Source: Pseudomonadota bacterium
GTDB lineage: Bacteria > Pseudomonadota > Alphaproteobacteria > Reyranellales > Reyranellaceae
Direction of reading: 5' to 3'
Assembly: GCA_018240745.1 (NCBI GenBank)
Contig: JAFEFF010000198.1
Span: 1 to 64,000, forward strand
Length of the DNA: 64,000 bases
The notes under the pieces are model-generated. The model saw nothing but the letters and a program-made list of their open reading frames with translations, did no database searches and had not been told where the DNA came from. A program made the position numbers and the translations under genes. This document shows positions 63,568 through 64,000 of this stretch, in pieces. Each line of letters begins with the position of its first letter. Positions within the stretch are counted from its first letter, which is position 1.

Positions 63568-64000
63568 ATGATGAAGTCGATCCTGGCCGTGTCCGAAGGC
63601 GGCCCCGATGCCGCCATGTCGTTCAAGCTGGCGGCCCGGGTCGCGTCGGAATTCGACGGCGCGGTCGACGCGTTGCACCTGCCGGTCGGCCCGGCCGGCG
63701 GCATGGTGGGTGGCCTGGCGATGAGCGGCGAGGCGATGCCGCTGATCATGAACCTCGACGACGAGCGGCTCGAGGCCCGCAGCAAGGAAAGCGAGCGCGC
63801 CTACAAGGAGACGCTGGCCCAGATCAAGGGCGCCACCTACACCGCCGCCAAGACCGCGACGCTCGACGCCATGGTGGCGATGGGCCGCTGCTCGGACCTG
63901 CTGGTGCTCGGCCGCCCCGGCGCCGACCCGGAGAACGTGGCGCCGGCGACCGTCGAGGCGGCACTCTACGAATGCGCCCGCCCCGTGATGATCGCTCCGC
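63568..64000 (+). CDS. Universal-stress-type protein, truncated by window end
   Basis: The open frame from ATG 63568 (or 63571) has 144 codons and no stop. SILAVSEGGPDAAMSFKLAA, then CSDLLVLGRPGADPENVA and PVMIAP resemble the USP fold (strand, helix, G-rich nucleotide loop). GGGGAGA is a suitable Shine-Dalgarno. C-terminal half unseen. Confidence 0.75.
   Translation, partial: MMKSILAVSEGGPDAAMSFKLAARVASEFDGAVDALHLPVGPAGGMVGGLAMSGEAMPLIMNLDDERLEARSKESERAYKETLAQIKGATYTAAKTATLDAMVAMGRCSDLLVLGRPGADPENVAPATVEAALYECARPVMIAP

Overview
This is a GC-rich (roughly two-thirds G+C), densely coded chromosomal segment. The gene content (Bug/TctC binding protein, BaiF-type CoA transferase, Kdp with its two-component system, CsoR-controlled copper genes, Liv-type ABC operons, paired atypical SDRs, a REP-like repeat family) suggests a free-living soil or water alphaproteobacterium, perhaps Reyranella- or Bradyrhizobium-like. 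That placement is inference from gene content and style; no rRNA or marker gene is present to settle it. I found no tRNA, rRNA, CRISPR array, integrase, transposase or phage gene.

Layout. 150-2428: a CoA transferase diverging from a tricarboxylate-type binding protein. 2429-2829: non-coding DNA with an array of short repeats and a DnaA-box match. 2830-6056: EmrAB-type efflux pump with a divergent HxlR regulator. 6090-14173: a STAS-like protein and hisC, then a copper block (Spy/CpxP-like protein, CopB, multicopper oxidase, cupredoxin, Cys-rich small protein, CsoR) diverging from a Cu(I) P-type ATPase across one CsoR-type operator; a decayed second ATPase tail follows at 14316-14417. 14474-18391: JAB-domain protein, two tandem small secreted paralogues, purC, a carboxymuconolactone decarboxylase-like protein, and a hemolysin III family protein.

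18393-30343 is a potassium block: kdpFABCDE, preceded by a 103-aa membrane protein and a hidden 27-aa membrane peptide, then a divergent outer-membrane porin (with an FNR/FixK-like box) and Kup. TAGGA direct repeats spaced 11 bp stand upstream of both porin and kup.

30571-41101 is the most unusual part: a tightly packed operon with two SrfA-like single-pass membrane proteins, an actin/Hsp70-like SrfB, a P-loop GTPase SrfC, a membrane-anchored Sel1-repeat protein and a secreted Cys-containing protein, with a convergent small membrane coiled-coil protein of matching architecture. It looks like an envelope-spanning ATPase/GTPase machine of unknown function.

41265-57122 is catabolic and transport DNA: a thiolase, a triad-deficient SDR coupled to a 70-aa ORF, xanthine dehydrogenase (xdhAB), two PuuE-like deacetylases (probably purine/ureide breakdown), an M14 peptidase, a phytanoyl-CoA dioxygenase-like protein and a complete Liv-type ABC operon. 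57138-64000 holds a BaiN-like flavoprotein, crcB, a DmpA-like peptidase, a second atypical SDR, YihY, a lipoprotein, a CBS protein, queC with a VUT-family transporter, and the start of a universal-stress-like gene cut by the window edge. Overlapping ATGA/GTGA junctions are frequent, and palindromic repeats sit preferentially between convergent genes.
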